Assembly (NCBI RefSeq): GCF_011769525.1
Contig: NZ_CP050440.1
Span: 6,635,501-6,699,500, forward strand
Direction: 5' to 3'
DNA: 64,000 nt
Source: Tolypothrix sp. PCC 7910
GTDB lineage: Bacteria; Cyanobacteriota; Cyanobacteriia; Cyanobacteriales; Nostocaceae
Shown: positions 31,944 to 41,200 of the stretch, in pieces
How the letters are laid out: each line of letters opens with the position of its first letter
Position numbering within the stretch: the stretch's first letter is position 1
Translations under genes and position numbers: made by a program
Notes under the pieces: model-generated
The model's input: only the letters and a program-made list of their open reading frames with translations
What the model was told of the DNA's origin: nothing
The model's database searches: none

Positions 31944-32040
31944 ATACCAATTTGAACAAGATATGACAAATGGGTAAGGACTCAACAATATTGTGTCTTT
32001 AGAAATATTTATCTATCGCAAACATTATTTGGATTGGTAT
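31944..32040. mobile_element. ATACCAA-ended MITE, copy 1
   Basis: A 97-bp element with ends ATACCAATTTGAA (31944-31956) and TTTGGATTGGTAT (32028-32040) as imperfect inverted repeats. Inverted, both its ends match the element at 58843-58942 (CAAATAATGTTTGCGA inside one end, TTCAAATTGGTAT at the other). No ORF. It lies in the 313-bp gap before the SHOCT-like gene, which shows nothing else. Confidence 0.7.
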
Positions 32041-32081
32041 GAGAACCCTGCTTATACATCAAGATTTATAAAGGCGAAATT

Positions 32082-32543
32082 ATGACTAACAACAATTACC
32101 ACGACAATAATCGGGATCTAAAAGTTATGTCTGGTGAACAAGCTCAATCTTCTGTAGAGTTAGCTCTTATGGAATCTCAGAGTGCTTTGGAGGTTAAACT
32201 CAAGCATCTCAGAGATGCTTACGAGCAAGGTTTCATTGATGAAATCGCCTACAGCGCGAAAAGGTTAGAAATTGAAGGACTAATGCAAGCTTTTAATCAG
32301 TGTGCAGACACAGAAGAGAAGCTGATAAAACTTCAGCACCTCCTTGATGTGGGAATTTTAACTCAAGGTGAGTTTGAAATGAAGAGATCTGAATTAATCC
32401 ATGAATCTTCTCACTCAGAAGTGGAAGTTCAAATTTCTAAACTCAATGCTGCTTTGGCTTGTGGAATTATCACCCAAGAAGAATATGAAAGTCAGAAGTT
32501 AGCAATTAAACAAAAATATGAACTGAATCATCAAATCAAATAA
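32082..32543 (+). CDS. SHOCT-like repeat protein with prematurely ended last repeat
   Basis: A 153-residue soluble protein with three tandem copies of a short helical motif of SHOCT type, each about 28 residues: KLKHLRDAYEQGFIDEIAYS, KLIKLQHLLDVGILTQGEFE and KLNAALACGIITQEEYESQK. After the TAA at 32541 the same frame continues for 24 codons and encodes a further repeat remnant (RDAGIITHEKLENKKLALIG) before a second stop at 32616-32618. SHOCT domains are short C-terminal oligomerisation elements; here they make up the whole protein. No membrane segment. Confidence 0.75.
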   Translation: MTNNNYHDNNRDLKVMSGEQAQSSVELALMESQSALEVKLKHLRDAYEQGFIDEIAYSAKRLEIEGLMQAFNQCADTEEKLIKLQHLLDVGILTQGEFEMKRSELIHESSHSEVEVQISKLNAALACGIITQEEYESQKLAIKQKYELNHQIK

Positions 32544-32618
32544 CTTAAAAATCCTAGAGATGCAGGAATTATCACCCATGAGAAGCTTGAAAATAAAAAG
32601 TTAGCACTAATTGGCTAA
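32544..32618 (+). pseudogene. in-frame remnant of a fourth SHOCT-like repeat
   Basis: The 24 codons after the stop of the previous gene read LKNPRDAGIITHEKLENKKL and end ALIG. They align with the GIITQEEYESQKLAI part of repeat three. The first stop is best explained as a later nonsense change, or the extension as an occasional readthrough product. Confidence 0.55.
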
Positions 32619-32762
32619 CAATTTACTAGTAAGAGATGATTTATAAAGAGAAAGATGGTGCGTTACGGCTAATTCTTACACTCTCTTAAATTCCGGAGTC
32701 CTTGCACAGCCGTAACACACCCTACCCTACTTAAGAATGTTACTTACTTGAGCAAGATTTAA

Positions 32763-32791
32763 ATCCCCGACTTTTTGAAAAAGTCGGGGAT
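32763..32791. repeat. CCCCGACTTTTT palindromic repeat
   Basis: ATCCCCGACTTTTT and AAAAAGTCGGGGAT are perfect inverted repeats around a single G. A diverged relative lies at 36411-36442. It is 67 bp beyond the pfkA stop and might double as its terminator. The rest of 32619-32857 contains a GTGCGTTACGGC...GCCGTAACACACC pair typical of dispersed cyanobacterial repeats. Confidence 0.75.
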
Positions 32792-32857
32792 CTAGAAAGC
32801 AATTTTTGCTTAAGTAAGCGCCATTCCACCCTACTTAATATTTACTTGATACTGGAT

Positions 32858-33937
32858 TTAATCTCCCAAATAAATACCTAAACCACGTGCAGTTTTTACT
32901 AGAGTATCTTCTGGATTGACGGCGCGATATTGAGCGATCGCTTCCGCAATTGGGATAGTAAAAACTTGGCGATTTTGCCAGGCGACCATGTGATCGTATT
33001 TACCTTCATCGATGAGATTGACCGCAGCTACACCAAAAGCTGCTGCTACTAAGCGGTCTAGTGGTGAAGCTGTTCCTCCTCGTTGAAGGTGTCCTAAAAC
33101 TGTAACGCGTGTTTCTGCACCGATGCGATCGCTAATTTGATCGGCTAAGTATTGACCAATACCACCATAGCGAGATTCTCCGGCACGATTGGTCAGTCTC
33201 ACACATTCACCATCTTGAGTCCGAACTGCTTCGGAAACAATAATTAAACAGTAGTTTTTGCCTTGTTCTTGGCGGTGTTTAATTTTGTAGCAAATCTGAT
33301 CCATGTCGTAGGGAATTTCGGGAATTAAAATTACATCTGCTCCCCCAGCAATTCCCGCAGCAATGGCAATGTGTCCAGCATCACGTCCCATTACTTCTAA
33401 AATAATCACTCGACTGTGAGACGCGGCGGTGAAATGCAATCTATCCAGTGCTTCTGTGGCAATATTTACTGCTGTATCAAAACCTACAGCGTGTTCGGTA
33501 ATGCCAATATCATTATCAATGGTTTTGGGAATCCCAACTAAATTAATCCCGCCTTGTTGTGCCAAACGCCGCAGAATCGCCAAACTACCATCACCACCAA
33601 TGCCAATCAAAGCATCTAAACCGAGTTGATGGTAACCTGCAATGATGTCTTCGGAGCGATCGCATAAACTACCATCAGGCATCGGAAATGCAAATGGATC
33701 GCCTTTATTTGTGGTTCCTAACATTGTGCCACCAGCAGTTAACAGTGGGTCAACTTGCTCAATTTCTAGTTTTGTATATTCGGGTGGACGCGCCATCAAT
33801 CCTACAGTTGCTTGGCGAATTCCCAATACTTCCCAACCTTTTCCCGAAGCACAATGAACTACAGATCTGATCGCTGCATTCAAACCAGAACAATCTCCTC
33901 CACTGGTAAGAATGCCAATCCGCTTAGATTTCCCCAT
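32858..33937 (-). CDS. pfkA: 6-phosphofructokinase
   Basis: A 359-residue glycolytic enzyme that phosphorylates fructose 6-phosphate. It starts MGKSKRIGILTSGGDCSGLN. GIGGDGSLAI near residue 105 has the Gly typical of ATP-using enzymes (pyrophosphate users have Asp there). PKTIDNDI holds the catalytic Asp, and EVMGRDAGHIA is present. A longer frame to 33988 adds 17 residues with no family support. The 360 bp between this start and the hen1 stop (33938-34297) is AT-rich and carries only a GTGCTTTGCGCTGCGCGAC-type repeat near 34260. Confidence 0.96.
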   Translation of the reverse strand: MGKSKRIGILTSGGDCSGLNAAIRSVVHCASGKGWEVLGIRQATVGLMARPPEYTKLEIEQVDPLLTAGGTMLGTTNKGDPFAFPMPDGSLCDRSEDIIAGYHQLGLDALIGIGGDGSLAILRRLAQQGGINLVGIPKTIDNDIGITEHAVGFDTAVNIATEALDRLHFTAASHSRVIILEVMGRDAGHIAIAAGIAGGADVILIPEIPYDMDQICYKIKHRQEQGKNYCLIIVSEAVRTQDGECVRLTNRAGESRYGGIGQYLADQISDRIGAETRVTVLGHLQRGGTASPLDRLVAAAFGVAAVNLIDEGKYDHMVAWQNRQVFTIPIAEAIAQYRAVNPEDTLVKTARGLGIYLGD

Positions 33938-34297
33938 ATTTTTTTGTTTTTCCAACAAGAAATCAGTAAGTCGGCAAGAATATTTCAAGGTTAAAAAAAT
34001 TAAACTTTAGCAATTTTAGGTGCATTTGCTTATTGCATAATGCATCTACTTCTACTCCTACAAATCTTCTTATCAACTTACCCGTATTTAGTAGATTAAA
34101 CTATCTGCGAACACAAAAATCAGATTATTTTTAAAAGCAATTATTTAAGGTAATTTCGGTGAAACATGTAAAGCTTTGTATGAGATAATTTTCAGATTTT
34201 TACTTTTTTATATTTTTCTTAATAAGATAATTTCAATAAGTGAAATAATTAATGAAGTGTCGGTGCTTTGCGCTGCGCGACAACACACCCTACTTAG

Positions 34298-35686
34298 CTA
34301 CGAATTACGTCGAAATATTGCCATTTGTGTAGGCGAACCAACCTCTATATCTGCCATTCCTATCGCTTGAAATTCCACAACATAGCTAAACCTTTCTGCT
34401 GCTTGCTTTGCCCAGGTTGTAAATTCCAACCTTGTCCATTCAAAGCGATGGTCTTTATGCCGCAATTTGCCAGCGGGGAGGTTATCAAACTTAACGTTAT
34501 ACTCAATATTTGGTGTTGTTACTATAATTGTTTGCACTTCTGCAAACTCAAATAAAACTCGCTCAAATGCTCCTAATCGAGGTAAATCGAGATGTTCAAT
34601 TACTTCAATTACTGTCGCTGCATCATACCCTTTGAGGCGTTTATCTTGATAGGTAAGTGCGCCTTGAATTAGTTGTAAACGTTGCCATTGATTGCGAGGT
34701 AAGCGTAGGCGGTCTAATCTTTCTTGAGCAATTTCTAAAGACCTATAGGAAACATCTAAACCTGTAATTTGTGCAAAATAACTATCTTTAAGTAATAATT
34801 TGAGCAAATTTCCTTGTCCGCAACCTAAATCAATTACTCGCTTGGCATTATTTTGCTTTAAAGCTGCAATCACCGCATTCATCCGCTGCTGATTTAAGCT
34901 AATGGGCTTTTCTACCGCTGCTTCTTCCTCAGCATGGCTTTCTTCCGCGCTATCGGGGTCAGGATTGTCTTCTTCCGCTAATTGCGCTAAAGCTTCGCGA
35001 GTTAACCGTTGCTGGCGTTTGAGGTAACGATTAGTAATTTGCGATCGCGCTGGATGTTGATTTAACCAGCCTTCACCATGACGCAGTAATTTTTCAATTT
35101 CGTCATCGCCTACCCAGTAGTGTTTATCGTCATCCAATACAGGAATTAACACATATAGATGACTCAATAAATCGCTCAAAGTCAGGGTGTGCTGTAGTTC
35201 GACCGTAAAATATTTGCTGGCTCCCCAATCAGGAAATTCCGCATCTAAGCTGTGTCCTTGGGCACTAACTTTGTAGCCTAATGGCTCAAACAGTTCTCGC
35301 AAAAAACTTTCACCACCGCGACAAGGTAAGACAGATATTTTGGCAATTAGAGGAATGGGAGTTTGCGCTAATTCGGGTTTATCTTTACAACGACCTGCTA
35401 AAGCCGTGCTAAATACTTGCGCGATCGCCACACTTAAAAACGAAGAAGCAACATAAGGGCGATCGCTCACATAGTGCTCTAGCCTAGCACCCTTACCCCG
35501 CACTAACTTCACCGGATCGACATCCAAAAGCAACGCTGCTGTACAGCGTTCTGGCTGCGCTTGAGGGTAGAAAACATGGGCCTCTCCAAAGGACAGGGAA
35601 AAAGACTGACAACGGTTTGGATGTTTATGCAGTAAGAAGCCTAACTCTGTGGCTGGGGAATGTGTGGTGGCGATCGTTAGCAGCAT
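34298..35686 (-). CDS. hen1: bacterial Hen1, RNA 3'-terminal 2'-O-methyltransferase
   Basis: A 462-residue protein. The N-terminal domain (to about 240; CTAALLLDVDPVKLVRGK, YVSDRPYVASSFLSVAI) is the bacterial Hen1-specific ligase-activating region. The C-terminal methyltransferase has the SAM motif VIDLGCGQGNLL and metal-binding residues in EVIEHLDLPRL and LRHKDHRFEWTR, so it should be active. In the Pnkp/Hen1 RNA repair system it methylates the cut end before ligation. Pnkp, normally the neighbouring gene, is not found beside it or elsewhere in the window. ATG at 35686 is the natural start. Confidence 0.93.
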   Translation of the reverse strand: MLLTIATTHSPATELGFLLHKHPNRCQSFSLSFGEAHVFYPQAQPERCTAALLLDVDPVKLVRGKGARLEHYVSDRPYVASSFLSVAIAQVFSTALAGRCKDKPELAQTPIPLIAKISVLPCRGGESFLRELFEPLGYKVSAQGHSLDAEFPDWGASKYFTVELQHTLTLSDLLSHLYVLIPVLDDDKHYWVGDDEIEKLLRHGEGWLNQHPARSQITNRYLKRQQRLTREALAQLAEEDNPDPDSAEESHAEEEAAVEKPISLNQQRMNAVIAALKQNNAKRVIDLGCGQGNLLKLLLKDSYFAQITGLDVSYRSLEIAQERLDRLRLPRNQWQRLQLIQGALTYQDKRLKGYDAATVIEVIEHLDLPRLGAFERVLFEFAEVQTIIVTTPNIEYNVKFDNLPAGKLRHKDHRFEWTRLEFTTWAKQAAERFSYVVEFQAIGMADIEVGSPTQMAIFRRNS

Positions 35687-35917
35687 TCACTTTTAAAAGC
35701 TTTAGTATAGGGATATTTATTGATGAATACCCTCGGAAGTTAGTAGTTGCATTATTTTTTTACAATATGTGACAAAAGTAATATTGTTCAAAGATTATGT
35801 ACATAAAAGGAAATCTTTATCTTATCCTGACGGCTATTTTGCTATAACTATACTTGTTACTATTAATACAGTAATCACAGATTCTAAACAGAATATTAAA
35901 TGTTGAGGCATCTACCT

Positions 35918-36355
35918 ATGAAATATTTTCTCTTAATTTTCTTAGTTTTGATGGGTGCGATCGCAGGAACTAAAAATGCCTATGCTCAACAACAAAATTT
36001 AATGCCGACAATGATTGAACCAAGGAATTTTACTGTTGAGTCGATGACAGATGTACCCAATCAAGCTGTCAATCTAATCACAGAAGCAGCAACAATTAAC
36101 AATAAATGGGAGAATGTGATTATTCAACCAACTAATAATTTTATTCCCAGTAATAATAGAAGAATTTCTAGAATAGAAGAACAAGGATGCCAAAAGGTAA
36201 ATCCTTTAGATTTCTTGAAAGATCCAGCGGCTGCTTTTGAAAAATGTCAGCAGCCAAATAATAATCCTACACCTACCAATAGCAGCGAACCTATAGAATA
36301 TTTGAAAGTGCCTAAACTTGATTCGGGGTTGAGTGTAACTGTAACGCAGTTTTAG
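35918..36355 (+). CDS. secreted hypothetical protein
   Basis: A 145-residue protein from the ATG at 35918 (an upstream ATG at 35900 adds MLRHLP). A signal peptide, MKYFLLIFLVLMGAIAGTKN followed by AYA, probably cleaves before QQQ. The mature part is Asn/Pro-rich with two Cys (EQGCQKV, FEKCQQ) that could form a disulphide. No family recognised. It is divergent from hen1. Confidence 0.65.
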   Translation: MKYFLLIFLVLMGAIAGTKNAYAQQQNLMPTMIEPRNFTVESMTDVPNQAVNLITEAATINNKWENVIIQPTNNFIPSNNRRISRIEEQGCQKVNPLDFLKDPAAAFEKCQQPNNNPTPTNSSEPIEYLKVPKLDSGLSVTVTQF

Positions 36356-36410
36356 TAATTCGTAATTCGTAATTATTTTTTGAGAAATGGTTATGTAAAA
36401 TTTGCTGCCT

Positions 36411-36442
36411 AGATACCGACTTTTTGGAAAAGTCGGGTATCT
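36411..36442. repeat. GACTTTTT palindromic repeat, diverged copy
   Basis: AGATACCGACTTTT pairs with AAAAGTCGGGTATCT with one mismatch; related to 32763-32791. It lies between converging genes and could terminate either. Confidence 0.65.
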
Positions 36443-36472
36443 GAATCTTGCTAAACACAGCCTGGTCTTAGT

Positions 36473-38209
36473 TTAAGAATTCACAGGTGAAAGCATTGCT
36501 AACAAACCTAACATTTCTGATGCTAGTGAAGCTTCGGAAACCGTATCTAGATTAGTAAAAATTTGAATCTCTGCTGCAGGATTAATTGTGCCAATAATGC
36601 TGCTTTCGTTAATTTGCAGTTGACGAGTTGTGGTTTGGGTAATATTTCCGCGCATAGCTACTACATTTAGCGTCAACTCAATAGGGATTTGGTCATTAGG
36701 TACTGGTAAGGGTACAGTAACAATCTTTTGGCTGGTAGTTTCAAAAGTAGTATTTAGTGATGGTACACCTTGTAAATATGGCGATTTAAATGTCAAAGTC
36801 ACTATTACTCTTTGCTCAGTTGCACTATTGTTAGGAATGACATTACCTTGCTCATCTAGCAGCATCATTACAATGTCGTAGTTGCGTATCCAAGCTGTAG
36901 GCTTAATAATATCAGCAAAGTTATTGCTAGAAAAAGATAAATTCCCTCTATCGGGAATTAAAGGCCAATCAAGTACCCGAAAATTTACTTTTGCATTCCA
37001 ATTAATTTCTACAAAATTAACATTATCAGTAATAACTTGAATCGGTAACTGTCCACCTTCGGAAGTGAAAATATTTTTTCCCGGTGTACCGCCAATATTA
37101 GGTTGCCATTCAACTACAACACTTTCAATTGTCGGGTGTCCAGCAATAATTAACTTTGCTTCTAAAGAAATTTTAGGATTTTGAATACTGACAACTTCGG
37201 GGCCGGAGTTTGCTAGCAATTTGCCTAAAGATATACTGGAATTACCTTGTTTGACATCAACTCGGTTATTTAACTGTGCATAATAATTTGCAGTAATATT
37301 ACAAACACCAGGAATAGTATTACCTCGGCGTTGTTCCAGCGCATCCTTCCATACCTGCACGCCTAATTCTGATAATTCAATCAAAAATGTCACTATTCCC
37401 ACATCATTGCTTACCGTAAATTCAGGCGATCGCACTACATGATCTGCAGGTAAATTAAGTTCAGCTTGCAAATTTCGTAGATTTAAAGGTTGAAATTGCC
37501 AAGCAGAACGAATTATTTTAATTTTCTCGGGAATAGCTTGTAATTCTACCTGTGGTAAGGGTTTAACAATAATTGGTGGTGTTTCACCAGGCGGAAATTT
37601 ACGAGGAGGTCTTGGTTTAGGAAAAGGTACAGGATCGGGTTGATTACCGCCTGGATAATAGCCTGCGTTTGCTAGCGCTTGCGTCCAGTTTTGGCGATAT
37701 AGTTCCAAGGTATTCATATCAGCCTGAGCATAAGCGCTGATATTTAAAATAGCAGTTCCCCCGGTAATTTTAATAGTTCCACTTTGGTTAACTTGTTGTA
37801 CAACCAAAGCAACATTTAATAATCTAGGAGTAGCAAGACTGAAGAAAACCCGACTTTCTTCTATGTCGGGAAACAGCCAAAAATCCCCTACTTCCAAAGG
37901 TCTACCTAAAACTGGTACAGGGTCAATTTCTACATATAATTGCTTAGCAGACATTCTTTTCCGGTAATATTCCTCATTCATTGGACGCAACTTTACTGTG
38001 GAATCTTCAGCCACAGGTGCAACTGCAAAGTCATCAATAACTGGTGATAATCTTTCTGTAACAACAACATTATCGATAGGACGAGCAATTGCAATACCCT
38101 CTTTTAAAGAAGATACATTTACTTCACTAGTTGGGCGAGTGATCATAGGAGTATTTATAATCGGTTTAGCTGCAGATAGATTGGTGATGCGAGTTTCATT
38201 GTTTAGCAT
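36473..38209 (-). CDS. beta-rich protein of unknown function, third (divergent) member of a local family
   Basis: A 578-residue protein with no signal peptide. It shares ordered blocks with the 576- and 676-residue proteins upstream: IKITGGTAILN, then ELSELGVQVWKDALEQRRG with IPGV, then a WPLIPDRG/WIRNYDIVMMLL stretch matching WPV and W..IY.FIRE in the others. It lacks the middle block (DGKR...YYG...AAW) found in both relatives and has its own N-terminus (1-100) and a Pro-rich linker (PFPKPRPPRKFPPGETPP). It starts 13 bp after the subtilase stop, so the two are almost certainly co-transcribed. Function unknown. Confidence 0.75.
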   Translation of the reverse strand: MLNNETRITNLSAAKPIINTPMITRPTSEVNVSSLKEGIAIARPIDNVVVTERLSPVIDDFAVAPVAEDSTVKLRPMNEEYYRKRMSAKQLYVEIDPVPVLGRPLEVGDFWLFPDIEESRVFFSLATPRLLNVALVVQQVNQSGTIKITGGTAILNISAYAQADMNTLELYRQNWTQALANAGYYPGGNQPDPVPFPKPRPPRKFPPGETPPIIVKPLPQVELQAIPEKIKIIRSAWQFQPLNLRNLQAELNLPADHVVRSPEFTVSNDVGIVTFLIELSELGVQVWKDALEQRRGNTIPGVCNITANYYAQLNNRVDVKQGNSSISLGKLLANSGPEVVSIQNPKISLEAKLIIAGHPTIESVVVEWQPNIGGTPGKNIFTSEGGQLPIQVITDNVNFVEINWNAKVNFRVLDWPLIPDRGNLSFSSNNFADIIKPTAWIRNYDIVMMLLDEQGNVIPNNSATEQRVIVTLTFKSPYLQGVPSLNTTFETTSQKIVTVPLPVPNDQIPIELTLNVVAMRGNITQTTTRQLQINESSIIGTINPAAEIQIFTNLDTVSEASLASEMLGLLAMLSPVNS

Positions 38210-38222
38210 ATATTTCTAGTAA

Positions 38223-41200
38223 TTAGTTAAGAGTTAAAGAGACGCAATTAATCGCGTCTGTACAAGAGTTAAAAGTTATTTTTTTGTTACTTAAAAGTTT
38301 TACTAAAGCATATAATTCGCTACCGATTACACCAAAAATTAGCTTGTTTTGTGAAATCAAATTTTGAGTCATTTGCACTAATTGCTGACGTAATATTGGA
38401 GAAGCTACAGATACCTCTCTTTGATATTCACCCTTACTCAGAAGTAAGCTAACTATTTCGCCATTATCATAGTTAACTTCTGTAATCTCTGCTGTTGTAA
38501 AAATTAATTTTTCAGGCTCCAAACTTTCCCTTAATACTGAACGTGGTTGCAATTGAATTAAGTTCATGCGAAAGTTACGAGCATAGCGATCGCCATTTGC
38601 ATCCACACCTTCAAGATGCATGGGTAAATCAACTATTACCGCACCATTACTCACAGGTGGCGCACTCACAAAGGTACTCAGGGAAGGAGAAAGTAATTGT
38701 GAGTCCGTTTCGGGAAGAATTTCTGTACTCTCCAACTCCAGGCGAGATGGTTCTACTGTGATATCAATTTCTCTATCTGCTTCTGAGGAGATAAAGTCTG
38801 AAGAAATTATTTTTGGCTGACTTTGTAAGCGGCTCAAACTAACATCAGACTCGCTGCTGATAGCTACTAAAGTTTCAGTGCGATCGCATTCTGTTTCACT
38901 GATAGGTGTTGGTTGTTTGTGGCTATTAAAGTCGAGTTCGCTTAATGCCCAAACTGTGACATTGGCTAAGTCTTCATTTGTTGATTTTGATATTTTAATT
39001 TCCCATTCACCCGCCCAATTAATTAAATTATCTGGATTATTGGTAGCTGGAATATTTATCTGTAAAGTAGAATCATTATCTGCTTCTACTGTCATATCTA
39101 TATAGTCATTTCCTGCAACTAGCAAAATCGGGTTTTGTTGCGGACGATGTAATTCTATTTTTGATGGTTGCTGGTTTTGCGGTAACTGGATACGAATTGT
39201 GAGATGCTTGTCAGCTTGCACTACTTGAAAAGCAAAACGCGTTTCTAAACTGTTATCAGGAGAGATTTTTCTGACATCGACTTTTTGTAACCCGCTAGCT
39301 TCTGCTATTGTTTCTTCTACTAATGCTGCTAAATTTTCCGCACTCTCAGCTAAATGAAATTCTATTCCTAATTGCCTATGAATGCGCTGTGCCAAAAATG
39401 CAAGTATAGGCACACAATCTGATAATAAATAGAGTTTACCTTGGAAAGTCAGCATTCGCAGAATTTCCAAGTCTGTTAAAGATATTCGCGTCCCAGCACC
39501 TACAACCAATACGGCTACTCGTCGTTGATTATCAGATTTTTCCCAATTCAATTTGAGATTAGCTAATGTCTCAGAGAAAGATAGAGAATTACTACTTTCA
39601 GCGACTAAATATTTACCTTGTTCTTGATTACTAATAAAAACTTGATTATTCCCTACAGCTTTTACCAAATTTGCGCCAGCTTGTAACGCTGCTATAAAAT
39701 TTGCATCATCTAATAATCCGGAATTCCGTTCTGTTTCTGGCTGGGAACGTGCAACTTTAGGCTTACCAGCTAGCCACCAAGCATCTACATCTTGAGTCTG
39801 AGACGGCTTAGTATTATTACTAGGTTTATTGCCAGCATTGGTATTAATATTTTGCCACCAATCAAGCTGGCGATCGCGTCGGTCATGATTACCAGGTGCA
39901 GCAGTCCAAAAATCATCCGGTTTGTCAGGCTGTGGCTGGCTTTGAGCTTGATTGTCTACCCCTACAAATACAGTCCCAGCAGACGAATTTTTATCTTCGC
40001 GTCCGTTGGTAATTACTAACGCAAAATCTTGTTGGGGTGTATCGATTTTGCCTGTCAAACAATTTGTGGTGATATCCAACGCCGTCACACTCACCTTAAT
40101 TGTTTGCTTTGCTTCTCCTGCTGCTAAATAGATATTTTGGAGATTATCCCATCCTTCTCGTTCTGCGGCACCATCAGGATATGACCAGCCATGCTGAAAC
40201 TGATTACCGCGGTACAGCTTACCATTTACCTCTACCCGCAACGCCAATTTGTTGACAATACAAGAAATATCTGGCGTACCGCTACCAATTGCGCCTGGTG
40301 GATCAGTCCAAGCTAAAGTAATTTTCACTGGCTGCTTGGGATCAGTGACGCGGATTTGCCATGATTGCGAATCACCGCGACGTTTTAACATCACAGTTTG
40401 GTCGATGTAGGTATGCTCTACGTCTTCTGCGAGAATGTTATTTAGGTTTAAGCGTCCCCACCCCTGAATTTTATTGGGAATGAAACCGCCAGATGCAAGC
40501 GCCTCCGCACCGTTGACAATTAAAGCACGTAACATCGCAGGCGAAGGCTCTTTCCCACCATTATGCTGTTGCCACCATTGAATTAGTAAAGCACAAGCCC
40601 CTGCAGTTTTGGGACTCGCACCCGATGAACCACCGCCCCAAGTTAATTGCTGACTAATGTACTCTTTTTGACCAGCGCGTGAATCGTAATTAGCTGATGC
40701 TGTCCATTCGCCAGGAGCAACTATGTGTGGACGAATACGTCCATCACCACAATTACCGTGACTACTAGCACGTGGGCCAGAATAAACCTCTTGAATGTTA
40801 TCACTTTGGTCTTTACCAACATCTGGGCGGTAGTTCTCTGAATTTCCGGTGACAATGATATTTTTCGCCGCTTTCGGTCTTGTCAGCCCAGCTGCACCAG
40901 AATTACCTGAAGAAAAACATATAGTCAGAGGCTTAGGAATATTACTCTCTGAGTCAGCATTGCGTACCATTTGATCGTAAACAGCTTCCTGCGATCCGTA
41001 ATCCATAGGATTGCGCGTACCCGCACCCCAAGAATTATTTTGGACGCGTCCCGCAATGCCATTAGGCCCCTTTTGCGTCACAGTTTCTTGGCAAACAGCA
41101 GCAGCCGGACGAGAATTAGATTGCACCAACAAATTTGCAGCTGGTGCCATACCCAAACCGTAGATAAATTGATTACCATCCTTCTCTGATAAATAGCAGC

